From a virus, in the IMG/VR virus record IMGVR_UViG_3300020578_000008, positions 62,001 to 126,000 of that record: 64,000 nt of DNA; one strand, given 5' to 3'. How positions within the stretch are numbered: position 1 is the stretch's first letter; the number at the start of each line of letters is the position of its first letter. The position numbers and the translations under genes were made by a program. Positions 1-9,254 of this stretch are shown here, one piece after another. A model generated the notes under the pieces. That model was not told the DNA's origin, did not search any database, and was given only the letters and a program-made list of their open reading frames with translations.

Positions 1-3000
1 AAATTTCTGATCCTGGATTTACAACAAGAGATACTGTTATTTTTGATGCTCTACAAAATTCTATTAGGTGGAAAGTAAATGATACTGCTACGAAATTTAT
101 ATCTGCTTACCCATCTATCAATTCTCAAGTCAATGATTTAATTTCTGATGTTTCTGCTGTTTATGAAGATGATCAGTATTATTACATATGCTCATCTAGT
201 TTTCCATCTTACACAAACATCTTAAGGAACGATTTAAATCTTGTTTTAGAAGATCAAAAATTATTAAAATTAATTAGAAAACGTCCTATTATAACAACAG
301 AAGTATATTCAACTGGAAATAGAGATGTTGGTATTCTTATTGATGGTACACCAGCGTTTGGATATAGAGATGAGGAGTTTATCAAATATGGAAAAATTGT
401 CAATGTTAATCTAGATTTCAAGGGTAATGCTTATAAGGCAGCACCATTTGTTTTAGTAAATGGATTGCCAAATAAAGCAAGATCAGTTTTGTCTGGCGAA
501 ACAGTTGATTCTATCATTATTGATACCGAAGAAAATTTTACCAAAGATCCTGTAATTACTATTACTTCAGGTAGAAAAGCAAAATTATCTGCTGTTGTCA
601 CCAACGGAAAAATTACTAGTATTAATATTGATGATCCTGGTGAATATTATTCTTCTCCACCAATTATAAAAATATCTGACGATCTAGGTAAAGGAAACTT
701 TGCCGAATATGAAGCTATATTATCTCCTGATGGCAAAATTGAATCTTGTAAGTCAATTAATAATGGAAGATTTTATACAAGAGAAAATACTAGGGTAACA
801 GTTGAACCTGTTGGTACTGGAGCTCAAGCAACAGCTTTAATCAAAAAATGGGTTAAAAATAGATATAAAAAAATTTATGATTCTTTGGATGTTAACAATG
901 GATACGCTTTTATAAATTATGATCCAACAAAAAATTATGGATATGGATCTATTGCTAATCCCAAATTATTGAGATATAGAGTTAATGATAATATAACTGC
1001 TGGATTTGATCAAACAAATACTCTAGTACATTCACCTATTTTAGGATATGCTTATGACGGGAATCCAATATATGGACCATACGGATATTCAAATCCAACT
1101 GATTCTGGATCATCTGTAACACGTTTATCTAGCGGATATCAATTAATTGCTAGTAGAGAAAATGGTCCTAGCATTACAGATTATGAAATGGGAACATTTA
1201 TTGATGATTATGTTTGGTTTCCTAGTGTAAATTCTGGAAAAACAGAATTAGATCAAAATAATGGAAGATTTTGTGTCACACCAGAATATCCAAAAGGTGT
1301 TTATGCTTACTTTATCACAATCGATTCACAAAATACTCCAGTTTTTCCTTATATTTTAGGTGATAATTTTTACTCATTACCTGTAGATTCTAACTACAAT
1401 TCAAAGATTTTACAAGATGATTTACCATTAAATGTCAAGAGATTAAAAACAAATTATTTTGAGAGCAATGGAGAAAATTTATATACTTTTATACAAGATG
1501 TAAAAAGTGGAAATATTTCTTCTGTTCTTATAGAAAATTCTATTCCAAATTTTTCCGTCAACAATTCTTTGATTATTGACAATAATTTTACTGAAGGATT
1601 TGGTGCCACTGCTAGTGTTTCTTCTGTAAAGGGAAAAAATGTTTTATCTATAGAATCAACCGAAACTAAAGCGGTACAAATAAACATTAAAGGAAATGCT
1701 TATTTGTTTAATGGTGATACTATAGAGCAAAGAGATAGCACTGGTGAAGTTTTAGCAGCAGGAACTTTAATTGGAGATGTATTCAATGATAAAGCTTTTG
1801 TATTAAGAGACTGTGAATTTGCTGTCACTAATACTTTAAAATCATTTAATACTACAAACAAACTATTTTCTGAAACTAAAGTCATTAATATAATCTTAGA
1901 TAAAAATGCTAGTTTTACTAAGGGTTCTATAATTACATTAACAGATGGCGAAGATAAAGAAGATTCTAATATTGCTACTGGAGAAGTTTTAGAAGGAACA
2001 AATAGACAAAACTCATTAAAAATTAAAGTAATTCCTTTACAAGGATATACAACAGATTTTATTGTAGATGATGATTACTTTTTAAAAAGTAGTAATTTAA
2101 ATGACACTCCTAAAGCTAAAATTTTAAATATCTTTTCCTTAAGCGAAAACTTAGAGATTTTTAGTGTAGACGATAAAATAGCAATCGTCAATACAGATCA
2201 ACCACACCAATTAGCAGTAAATGATAGAATTAATATTGATATAACTCCAGATGATAATTTAACTGAGACTGTTTATTATGTCAGAAAAAGATTATATCAA
2301 TCAGCAATTTTAAATGAAGTTTCACATTCTTCTATTATTAAAGATACTGGGATAGGAAATTTCACTTATTTAAATACAGGATTAGATTATCTATCAGACA
2401 CTTATACTGATGTAGAATTAATTTTCCAAGATCAAACATTATCTAGAAAAAATATTGGAAAACCAGGAGATCCATATAACGCTAAAGCAACAGTAGTTGT
2501 TACGCCAGGTGGTTATGGTGGTATCCAAAGTATTACATTCACAAACAAAGGAAAAAACTATAGAAGAGGTGATCGTCTAACTATTCCAGATGACATTTTA
2601 TTCAGATCGAATGGTTCTATTAATAATCAAAGAATTTTAATAGAAGTTGATCATGTTGGTTTAGGATATGATAACACATCATTACAGTTAGATAATGTTT
2701 TAAATCTTTCAAATGATGATTACTTACTCATAGGTGAAGAGATTGTAAAAATTACTTCGGTAGACACAAATAATAAAAAAGTATCTATTCTAAGAGCACA
2801 GTTAGGAACTACCCCAGTCAATCATTATGATGGCAAAGAAGTTAGTTTATATAAAGGCAATTACAGATTCAACGCTGGATATAGACCATTTGGTGATGAT
2901 CAAAGTAAACCATTTTATATTTCATATAACAATACAGATAAAGAAATTTTTGTTTCTTATCAATATGGTATTGAATCACCAATTATTTTATTATTAAGTT

Positions 3001-6000
3001 CTACTTTTTATGATAATAGTATTCCAGCAAAATTAGTTACTTTAAAAACTACTTCAAGCCCAGAATATCAATTAGAATTTTCTAGAGATAATATATCGTT
3101 TGTAACAAATCCTATTATTGATGTACAAAAGTATTACAAATATAAATTTGATACCAGTCATTACTCTATGCTTGGTACATATTTAGATTTTTCTGCTAGC
3201 GCCAATTATAATATTTTTACTGAAGAGAAATATACAAATAATATTTCACCAGGAAATGCTGGATCTTTTCTTTCGGTAAAATTTGGATTTGGTCCAAGTA
3301 TTTCTTTAAATTCGTATGAAGATAAAGTGCCTTTGAATTATAGTGCTTTCTTTTATTTTATTAAAGCTTCAAATAATGTAAATACCAAAAATTCTTATTT
3401 AAGAATAATAAATGATCCTTTAATTGGCGAAAAAATTATAACATACACTACGGATAATAGATTTGTATATTCATTGTCAAATATTCCAGCTTATGATGGA
3501 AGTGGAAATATTCGATATACTACATCATCTGAATATGCCATAGGAAAAATTAATAGCATCAAAATTTTAGATACTGGTTCCAACTATAAAAAAATTCCTT
3601 CTGTTGTTGGAGTTGTCCCAACTAGTTCAAAAAAAGCAGAAGTTGAAATTTCTTATGACTCAATCAAAAAACAAATTTCTGGTGTAATAATTAATAATCA
3701 AGGACAAAATTATTCAAAACCACAATTAGTTATTACTAATGGTGATGGTACTGGTGCTAAATTTGATATTATCACATTAAACGGCAAAATTAAAAATGTT
3801 AAAGTAACTGATAGAGGATTAAATTATTCTTACAAACCAACAGCAGAAATTATTGAAACAGATGTAAAAATTTACTTGAGCTCAAATAATATTGGCATTC
3901 CACAAAATGTAAAAATTATCCAGAATGGAGTATCATTTAATAATGACAAATCAACGTTACCATCCTTCAAATCAAATACAACATTAGTTTTAAAAAATAT
4001 TGGTGACAAAGAATTTAGTGAAGGGGAAATTATATACCAACCATCAACAAAATCTAGAGCTAGGGTATCTAAAAATGGGTGGAGGTCAAGAACAAATTTA
4101 TTAAAAGTTGATAGAATAGATGGCATATTTGTTTCTGGCGAATCAATACAAGGTCTTTCTAGTAAAAATACAGCTGTAATTGAAAATCAAATTTACACTG
4201 AGTTTGTTCCACAAATTCAGACATCATATGATAACTTAGGATATTATGCTTCTGACAGAGGAAAATTAAGTACAAACTCCCAAAAATTAACTGATTCTTA
4301 TTTTTATCAAGATTATTCTTATGTAATTAAATCTAGAACTCCTATTGATGTTTGGCGAGATTTAATTAAACAAACTACCCATCCAGCTGGATTCCAATTA
4401 TTTGGTGAAGTTTTAATTGAGTCTGCGGCTTCTACTAGAATGCCCACCAATCAAAAAGTAATAGAATCATATAGTTGTATATCTTTACCACCAATTTCTT
4501 TAACTGTAGTAACAACTAAAAAGCAAATCACAACATCAACTTTATCTGTCGATAGTTTAATTGTTGAGAGAGGTATTGGATCTATATCCGTAGATACGTT
4601 TGATTCTTCTGAATTATTTGCTAGAGAAATAGGATTGCTTACTCCATTTAATGGTGACTTTAGTAATGACACTTCTAAAGCAGATGGTGATAGAGTTTTC
4701 ACAATGTATGATAAAAAAACTAATTTACCAATCAGTGTCAGTAATTCAGAAAATTTAATTATTTCTTTGGACGGTATAGTTCAACATCCAGAAGAAGCAT
4801 TTACTGTTTCTGGCACTCAAATTTCTTTTTCAGAACCTCCTCTTGGTGATAGAATTATAGAGGGTCAATTAGTAGAAAGTCAAAATTTTTATGGAAGATT
4901 AATCAAGTTTAAAAATAGCGGTTTAAATGATAGATATTTTAAACCACTCAAAGATATCACGCCATTGTTTGATGGGGTAGATACAGTTTTTAATTTGTAC
5001 TATTCTGATAATACTATAGTAAAGACAGATAAAAACGAAAATTTATTGGTATTTTTAAATGGAGTATTACAAAAATCAAAAATAGATTCTAATACTCCTT
5101 ATGGCAATTCTTATTATATTGATAGATCAGAAGATCCAAACGAAACTGATAAGATTGTATTTTCTCAACCACCATTAAATCCAGTAACTACTGAAGATTT
5201 ACCAGAAAAGTGCTTTATTTACACTGTAGGTAGTTATGAACGATTAACTATTGATACTGAGGTTATTCAATATAGAGGAGCAGGTCCATATTTAATTAAA
5301 GATGAAGTTAGTGGTAGAGTAAGAAAAATAGATGACTCATACTTTGCTTTAGTTTTTATTGATGGTGTTTTACAACAAGAAAATAAATCATATGAAATTG
5401 TAGGTCCTAATATTACTTTTACATCTCCTATACAAAAATATATTGCCAAAGATGGATTTGAAACTTATCAAGATGTTTCTGTTATCTTGCTATATGGTAG
5501 AGATTTACCAAAAACATTAACAGTGTATGATTTTGAAGCAGATACTTTTTATAATAAAATATCATTAACACTATCTGGTGTAAATCTTATTCCAAATTTT
5601 GATAGTTTAACAAATCTTTATAGTAATCATTCACCAGAATTTTATTCTCAAAATGTAAAAGTACTACAAAATAATATTTTATTAGGAGAATTGAAAAAAG
5701 TTGATAAAATTGCTAACGATCTTAGATTAATTTTATTAACACCAATAAATCTTTTAGATTCAATTATTACTTCTAATAATTTAGTGTTTAGAGTTAATGA
5801 CAAGTATGATTATACTTTGTCTGGATCATACACTATAAATTCATCTTATGCTGTAAATTCAGACGGAGAAAGAATATTAGTTAAAGGTAAAAAACAACCA
5901 TTATGGTTATATGGTTATTCTCTCGGAGATCAAATTGAATCTTACAGAAAAACAAAACATTTCAATTCTTTAGTTGAAGGTGATTTAATTCAGATTGATG

Positions 6001-7334
6001 GAGAAAAATCTTACAGAGAAATCATAAATGTTCCTGATATAGTAAAACCAAAAAATTATAATGATGATGAAATCATTACTAATGATTTTTATTCTAAAAT
6101 TACAGTAACAAATTATAATGAAATAACTAGAGGTGAAGGTTTAAGTATTAATGCTGTTATTGACAACGATGGTTCTGTTATAGATTTAATTTGGAATAAG
6201 AGAGATTTACAATTATTCTTTAGTCAAAATGTTTTACTACAACCAACAGCATATCAGTATTACACAACACCTATAATTGAATTTGTTCCTCAAACAGAAA
6301 AAGGTGGTGGCGCTAGAGCAGAAGTTATATCGTATGGTGGAGATATTTTAGATATTGTTTTACTTGATGGTGGATCTGGATATACAGAAGCTCCAAAGGT
6401 GGTTGTTGCCAGAGGTTATAATAGAATTAAATCTAATCAAAGAAAAATTGATAGTGTAACTAGTTTTGAACTTATACCAAAAATATATCTACAAGGTTTA
6501 ATTTCTTCTTCTAGAATTAGTATAATAGCAAACGGAACATTAGGTGTATCTAATCAGATTGTTTCTGTGGGACAATCTCTTGGTGAAATTAATACTGATA
6601 TCCAAATAAATGAGATTATTACACCGAAACCACAACAATCAATGGTTTCTTATGCTTTTGCTGCTGTATCAAATATTATTTCTACTGATATTATTAAGAA
6701 ATCCTCTACAACTATATCACCAGCAATTTTACCAAATATCACAACCACAATAAGACCAGAATTACAATCTACTACTATTGTAGATACTTCTAGAGAAATT
6801 GACCGTTATATTGATGTTGGATTGTTTGATTATAAATCATCAGAATCTTTTGATGGTAGATATGGATTAACAAATGCTGGATGGAATATAGGATTATATG
6901 AAAACAATGCTTTTACTGGCAGTGGTTCTTCCAATGTATCAGGAATGACCTTAGAAGAATTTGAATATTATTATCCTAATCTGACTATTGAACAATTTGA
7001 AACGAGAAACCTTTCTCATTATCTGGAAGATGGCAGAATTTTTGATTTAGTTCCAGCGTCTGTACAAGAATTTGGAGCATATTTGGATGCCCCATTATCA
7101 CCATCAACTACTGTTGTATATGTTACAAGCACAAAAGGATTTCCATCATCTGGATTGTTATTAATTAACAAAGAAATAGTTAGATACTCTGGAAAACAAA
7201 ATGATCGATTTACTGGATTAGATAGAGGTTATTTAGATACTGGAGGTCAAACACATCCTCCTGGCGACTATATTAGATCTATCGAAATTGCTGATTTGCC
7301 ATTGGATTATCCATTAGATCCAGGTCCTGGATAA
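1..7334 (+). CDS. Very large baseplate/tail structural protein in the gp7 position (5' end outside window)
   Basis: The frame is open from the first complete codon at base 3, with no stop before 7334, so the gene begins upstream. The TTG at 465 is internal and not a convincing start. At least 2443 residues are visible. Around 1039-1340 is a YHYH-like domain with 'GYAYDGNPIYGPYGY' and later 'TPEYPKGVYAYFITID'. GxGY-type beta units occur near 640, 3565 and 6370 ('LDGGSGYTEAPKVVVA'). Three units of a 'hydrophobic-DG/NG-V-Q ... I-F-S-PP' module lie at 4744-5440. No signal peptide or membrane segment is visible. It lies directly before gp8, where T4 has gp7, so a baseplate wedge role is inferred from position only; T4 gp7 is much smaller, about 1030 residues. 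It could instead be an additional tail or fibre protein. The structural assignment is firm; the gp7 identity is not. Confidence 0.7.
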   Translation, partial: ISDPGFTTRDTVIFDALQNSIRWKVNDTATKFISAYPSINSQVNDLISDVSAVYEDDQYYYICSSSFPSYTNILRNDLNLVLEDQKLLKLIRKRPIITTEVYSTGNRDVGILIDGTPAFGYRDEEFIKYGKIVNVNLDFKGNAYKAAPFVLVNGLPNKARSVLSGETVDSIIIDTEENFTKDPVITITSGRKAKLSAVVTNGKITSINIDDPGEYYSSPPIIKISDDLGKGNFAEYEAILSPDGKIESCKSINNGRFYTRENTRVTVEPVGTGAQATALIKKWVKNRYKKIYDSLDVNNGYAFINYDPTKNYGYGSIANPKLLRYRVNDNITAGFDQTNTLVHSPILGYAYDGNPIYGPYGYSNPTDSGSSVTRLSSGYQLIASRENGPSITDYEMGTFIDDYVWFPSVNSGKTELDQNNGRFCVTPEYPKGVYAYFITIDSQNTPVFPYILGDNFYSLPVDSNYNSKILQDDLPLNVKRLKTNYFESNGENLYTFIQDVKSGNISSVLIENSIPNFSVNNSLIIDNNFTEGFGATASVSSVKGKNVLSIESTETKAVQINIKGNAYLFNGDTIEQRDSTGEVLAAGTLIGDVFNDKAFVLRDCEFAVTNTLKSFNTTNKLFSETKVINIILDKNASFTKGSIITLTDGEDKEDSNIATGEVLEGTNRQNSLKIKVIPLQGYTTDFIVDDDYFLKSSNLNDTPKAKILNIFSLSENLEIFSVDDKIAIVNTDQPHQLAVNDRINIDITPDDNLTETVYYVRKRLYQSAILNEVSHSSIIKDTGIGNFTYLNTGLDYLSDTYTDVELIFQDQTLSRKNIGKPGDPYNAKATVVVTPGGYGGIQSITFTNKGKNYRRGDRLTIPDDILFRSNGSINNQRILIEVDHVGLGYDNTSLQLDNVLNLSNDDYLLIGEEIVKITSVDTNNKKVSILRAQLGTTPVNHYDGKEVSLYKGNYRFNAGYRPFGDDQSKPFYISYNNTDKEIFVSYQYGIESPIILLLSSTFYDNSIPAKLVTLKTTSSPEYQLEFSRDNISFVTNPIIDVQKYYKYKFDTSHYSMLGTYLDFSASANYNIFTEEKYTNNISPGNAGSFLSVKFGFGPSISLNSYEDKVPLNYSAFFYFIKASNNVNTKNSYLRIINDPLIGEKIITYTTDNRFVYSLSNIPAYDGSGNIRYTTSSEYAIGKINSIKILDTGSNYKKIPSVVGVVPTSSKKAEVEISYDSIKKQISGVIINNQGQNYSKPQLVITNGDGTGAKFDIITLNGKIKNVKVTDRGLNYSYKPTAEIIETDVKIYLSSNNIGIPQNVKIIQNGVSFNNDKSTLPSFKSNTTLVLKNIGDKEFSEGEIIYQPSTKSRARVSKNGWRSRTNLLKVDRIDGIFVSGESIQGLSSKNTAVIENQIYTEFVPQIQTSYDNLGYYASDRGKLSTNSQKLTDSYFYQDYSYVIKSRTPIDVWRDLIKQTTHPAGFQLFGEVLIESAASTRMPTNQKVIESYSCISLPPISLTVVTTKKQITTSTLSVDSLIVERGIGSISVDTFDSSELFAREIGLLTPFNGDFSNDTSKADGDRVFTMYDKKTNLPISVSNSENLIISLDGIVQHPEEAFTVSGTQISFSEPPLGDRIIEGQLVESQNFYGRLIKFKNSGLNDRYFKPLKDITPLFDGVDTVFNLYYSDNTIVKTDKNENLLVFLNGVLQKSKIDSNTPYGNSYYIDRSEDPNETDKIVFSQPPLNPVTTEDLPEKCFIYTVGSYERLTIDTEVIQYRGAGPYLIKDEVSGRVRKIDDSYFALVFIDGVLQQENKSYEIVGPNITFTSPIQKYIAKDGFETYQDVSVILLYGRDLPKTLTVYDFEADTFYNKISLTLSGVNLIPNFDSLTNLYSNHSPEFYSQNVKVLQNNILLGELKKVDKIANDLRLILLTPINLLDSIITSNNLVFRVNDKYDYTLSGSYTINSSYAVNSDGERILVKGKKQPLWLYGYSLGDQIESYRKTKHFNSLVEGDLIQIDGEKSYREIINVPDIVKPKNYNDDEIITNDFYSKITVTNYNEITRGEGLSINAVIDNDGSVIDLIWNKRDLQLFFSQNVLLQPTAYQYYTTPIIEFVPQTEKGGGARAEVISYGGDILDIVLLDGGSGYTEAPKVVVARGYNRIKSNQRKIDSVTSFELIPKIYLQGLISSSRISIIANGTLGVSNQIVSVGQSLGEINTDIQINEIITPKPQQSMVSYAFAAVSNIISTDIIKKSSTTISPAILPNITTTIRPELQSTTIVDTSREIDRYIDVGLFDYKSSESFDGRYGLTNAGWNIGLYENNAFTGSGSSNVSGMTLEEFEYYYPNLTIEQFETRNLSHYLEDGRIFDLVPASVQEFGAYLDAPLSPSTTVVYVTSTKGFPSSGLLLINKEIVRYSGKQNDRFTGLDRGYLDTGGQTHPPGDYIRSIEIADLPLDYPLDPGPG
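4744..5440 (+). repeat. Three-copy protein repeat (xxxDG/NGxxQ module) inside the gp7-position gene
   Basis: Three related units occur in tandem. One is near 4744-4865 with 'ISLDGIVQHPEEAFTVSG' and 'ISFSEPPLGD'. The second is near 5034-5185 with 'VFLNGVLQKSK' and 'IVFSQPPLNP'. The third is near 5332-5440 with 'VFIDGVLQQENKSYEIVG' and 'ITFTSPI'. Each reads as a beta-strand, a DG or NG turn with V-Q, a spacer, then I-x-F-x-x-P. They look like beta modules for building a tail appendage. The copies are diverged at DNA level, so this is an old duplication. Confidence 0.6.
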
Positions 7335-7338
7335 ACAG

Positions 7339-7352
7339 TATAAATATAAATA
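7339..7352 (+). promoter_or_regulatory. Two overlapping T4-type late promoter motifs before gp8
   Basis: TATAAATA occurs at 7339-7346 and again at 7345-7352, both exact matches to the T4 late promoter consensus. They lie in the 54-base gap just after the stop of the preceding gene and 36 bases before the gp8 ATG. T4-like late promoters are read by host RNA polymerase carrying the phage sigma factor gp55. This 8-mer is expected several times per strand by chance in DNA this AT-rich; the intergenic placement is the support. Confidence 0.7.
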
Positions 7353-7388
7353 ACTTAGAAAAACCTGTCCCGTCATAGAGAAAATTAA

Positions 7389-9215
7389 ATGCCTGCTATT
7401 ATCTCCGATAAATTTAGAATTTTTAATGCTCAGCAATTTCTAGAATCCCTTTCGGAAGGTTCTAGTGATGTTGGCGAAGAGCGTACAAGAATGTATTTCT
7501 TTGTTGGGCGTCCTCAAAGATGGGATGCTTTTTTAGAAATTTATAACAGAAATTCAACTGCTTTTGCTGTAGGGCAAACAGTATTTGTTGGTAACAACTA
7601 TGCTAGTGCTACTTTCAAAGGAGTAATTAGAGAAGTTCGTGAAGATAGTCTTCTCCTCTATTCTATTGGTCCTACTGTTAGTTCTGCTCCTACATTAGGT
7701 TCCACTCTTAAATGTTGGGACGGCACAGCAGAAACTGGGGCTCGAGCATTAACAGGTGTATACAGATATGCTACAGAAGATGTACCACCACTTCCTTTAG
7801 ATAATTTAAAGGAAAAGTTTGAATTATATGATGATATCATTGCTGCCAAAAGAATTACTTCAGACTTTGCTAGAACTGTAATTAGAAGATACAATTGGGA
7901 TTTAACAGCAAATCCAAAATATGATATGTGGAGACCAGATTATTTTGCCACAGCGAATGGTATCATCGGAAATCAAAGTGCTACGGGAGCTGCATCAATT
8001 GCTGATGCTAAATTCTATGTAATTAATTCTCAATACGAAGTATTTAAATGCTTATATAATGGTACTACACCATTATATCAATCTGGTCAAAATGCTACTA
8101 GTGAACCAAAAACAACTCCATCACCAGGATCAGGCACATATGCTGCTGGACTTTATAAGGAAGAAGCAGGAACAGCTGGATATGTTTGGAAGTATATGTA
8201 TACTATTCCAACTGATGATGTAATTAGATTCCTATCTACAGATTTTATTCCTATTGTTCAAAAAACTAACGCTTCTAGAGCTGCTGTAGAAGCTGCTGCC
8301 GTTGCTGGTGCTGTTGATGTTGTTCTTGTTAGAGATCCTGGTGCTAATTTACCAAATGGTACTTTCTATGCTCCAATTGTTGGTGACGGATCTGGCGGCA
8401 AAGTAACTGTTGTTATTGCTGGTGGATCTGTTACTTCATCAACTGTTACTGATAAAGGAAGTGGATATACTTATGCTTCGGTTCCTTTGGCAACTGGTAC
8501 TGGTGCTGGAGCTGCTGCTTATGGTTTATTCACAGATTCTGCTTTAACTGCTTCACAAACTGTTGGAGGAACTGCTACTGGTTCTTTATTTGTGATTCTG
8601 CCTCCTCAAGGTGGTCATGGTGGCGCCAATATGGAACAAGAACTTAATGGCAAACGTGTCATGACAAATATTCGTCTTACATATGCTGAAGGTTCTGGTG
8701 ATTTCCCAGTTGACAATGATTTCCGTAGAATTGGAATTATGAGAGATCCATATACCTACGGAACAACAACTTATGCTACTATCGATACTTTAAATAATTT
8801 ATACGCTGTAAAAATTACTGGGGCAACAGCGGGATATCAAGCAGATGAAATTATTACACAAACAGTTAGCGGTGTGGATGCTTATGGCACTGTAGTTTCT
8901 TGGACCCTAGATAGCGGTTCAACAACTTCTGGTGTTCTTAAATATATTCAAACTCCAGATCTACATGCTTATCAAGGTATTGTTAGAGGTTTTATATCAT
9001 CAGGTGCTAATCCAATTGTAGGAGGATCATCTGGTGCTTCAGGAACTGTTGATGCTACCACCAATGGAACTATTTTGGGAGTTACATTCTTAAATGGTCA
9101 AGCTTCACCAGAAATTGAAGCAAACAGTGGCGAAGTAATCTATGTTGAAAACAGAAGATTAATTACAAGAGCTGCTGATCAGATTGAAGATATTAAATTA
9201 GTAATTGAATTTTAA
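7389..9215 (+). CDS. 8: Baseplate wedge subunit gp8
   Basis: A 608-residue homologue of T4 gp8, the wedge protein that helps join the six wedges around the baseplate hub. Both ends match the family. The N-terminus has 'SDKFRIFNAQQFLESLSE' and 'RMYFFVGRPQRWD', corresponding to SKFR and the FGRSEPW region of T4. The C-terminus has 'FRRIGIMRDP' and 'GEVIYVENRRLITRAADQ', closely following the T4 end. 'AGYVWKYMYTIP' matches the VWEYLFEIP segment. At 608 residues it is much longer than T4 gp8 (334). The extra length includes a GxGY unit ('VTDKGSGYTYASVPLATGTG', near 8440-8500) and a Gly/Ser/Thr-rich stretch near 8930-9090. It starts 55 bases after the preceding gene, behind a double late promoter motif. 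Confidence 0.92.
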   Translation: MPAIISDKFRIFNAQQFLESLSEGSSDVGEERTRMYFFVGRPQRWDAFLEIYNRNSTAFAVGQTVFVGNNYASATFKGVIREVREDSLLLYSIGPTVSSAPTLGSTLKCWDGTAETGARALTGVYRYATEDVPPLPLDNLKEKFELYDDIIAAKRITSDFARTVIRRYNWDLTANPKYDMWRPDYFATANGIIGNQSATGAASIADAKFYVINSQYEVFKCLYNGTTPLYQSGQNATSEPKTTPSPGSGTYAAGLYKEEAGTAGYVWKYMYTIPTDDVIRFLSTDFIPIVQKTNASRAAVEAAAVAGAVDVVLVRDPGANLPNGTFYAPIVGDGSGGKVTVVIAGGSVTSSTVTDKGSGYTYASVPLATGTGAGAAAYGLFTDSALTASQTVGGTATGSLFVILPPQGGHGGANMEQELNGKRVMTNIRLTYAEGSGDFPVDNDFRRIGIMRDPYTYGTTTYATIDTLNNLYAVKITGATAGYQADEIITQTVSGVDAYGTVVSWTLDSGSTTSGVLKYIQTPDLHAYQGIVRGFISSGANPIVGGSSGASGTVDATTNGTILGVTFLNGQASPEIEANSGEVIYVENRRLITRAADQIEDIKLVIEF

Positions 9216-9254
9216 TTATAAATTTCTCGTTAATTTTATAGAGAATAATTTACA

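Noticed and set aside
465-467. TTG at 465 as the start of the first gene
   Set aside because: The same frame is open back to base 3 with similar coding character, so the true start is outside the window.
9216-9254. TATAAATT-like sequence in the gap between gp8 and the DUF4815 gene as a late promoter
   Set aside because: It deviates at the last conserved position, the gap is only 39 bases, and gp8 and the next gene can share the strong double motif upstream.
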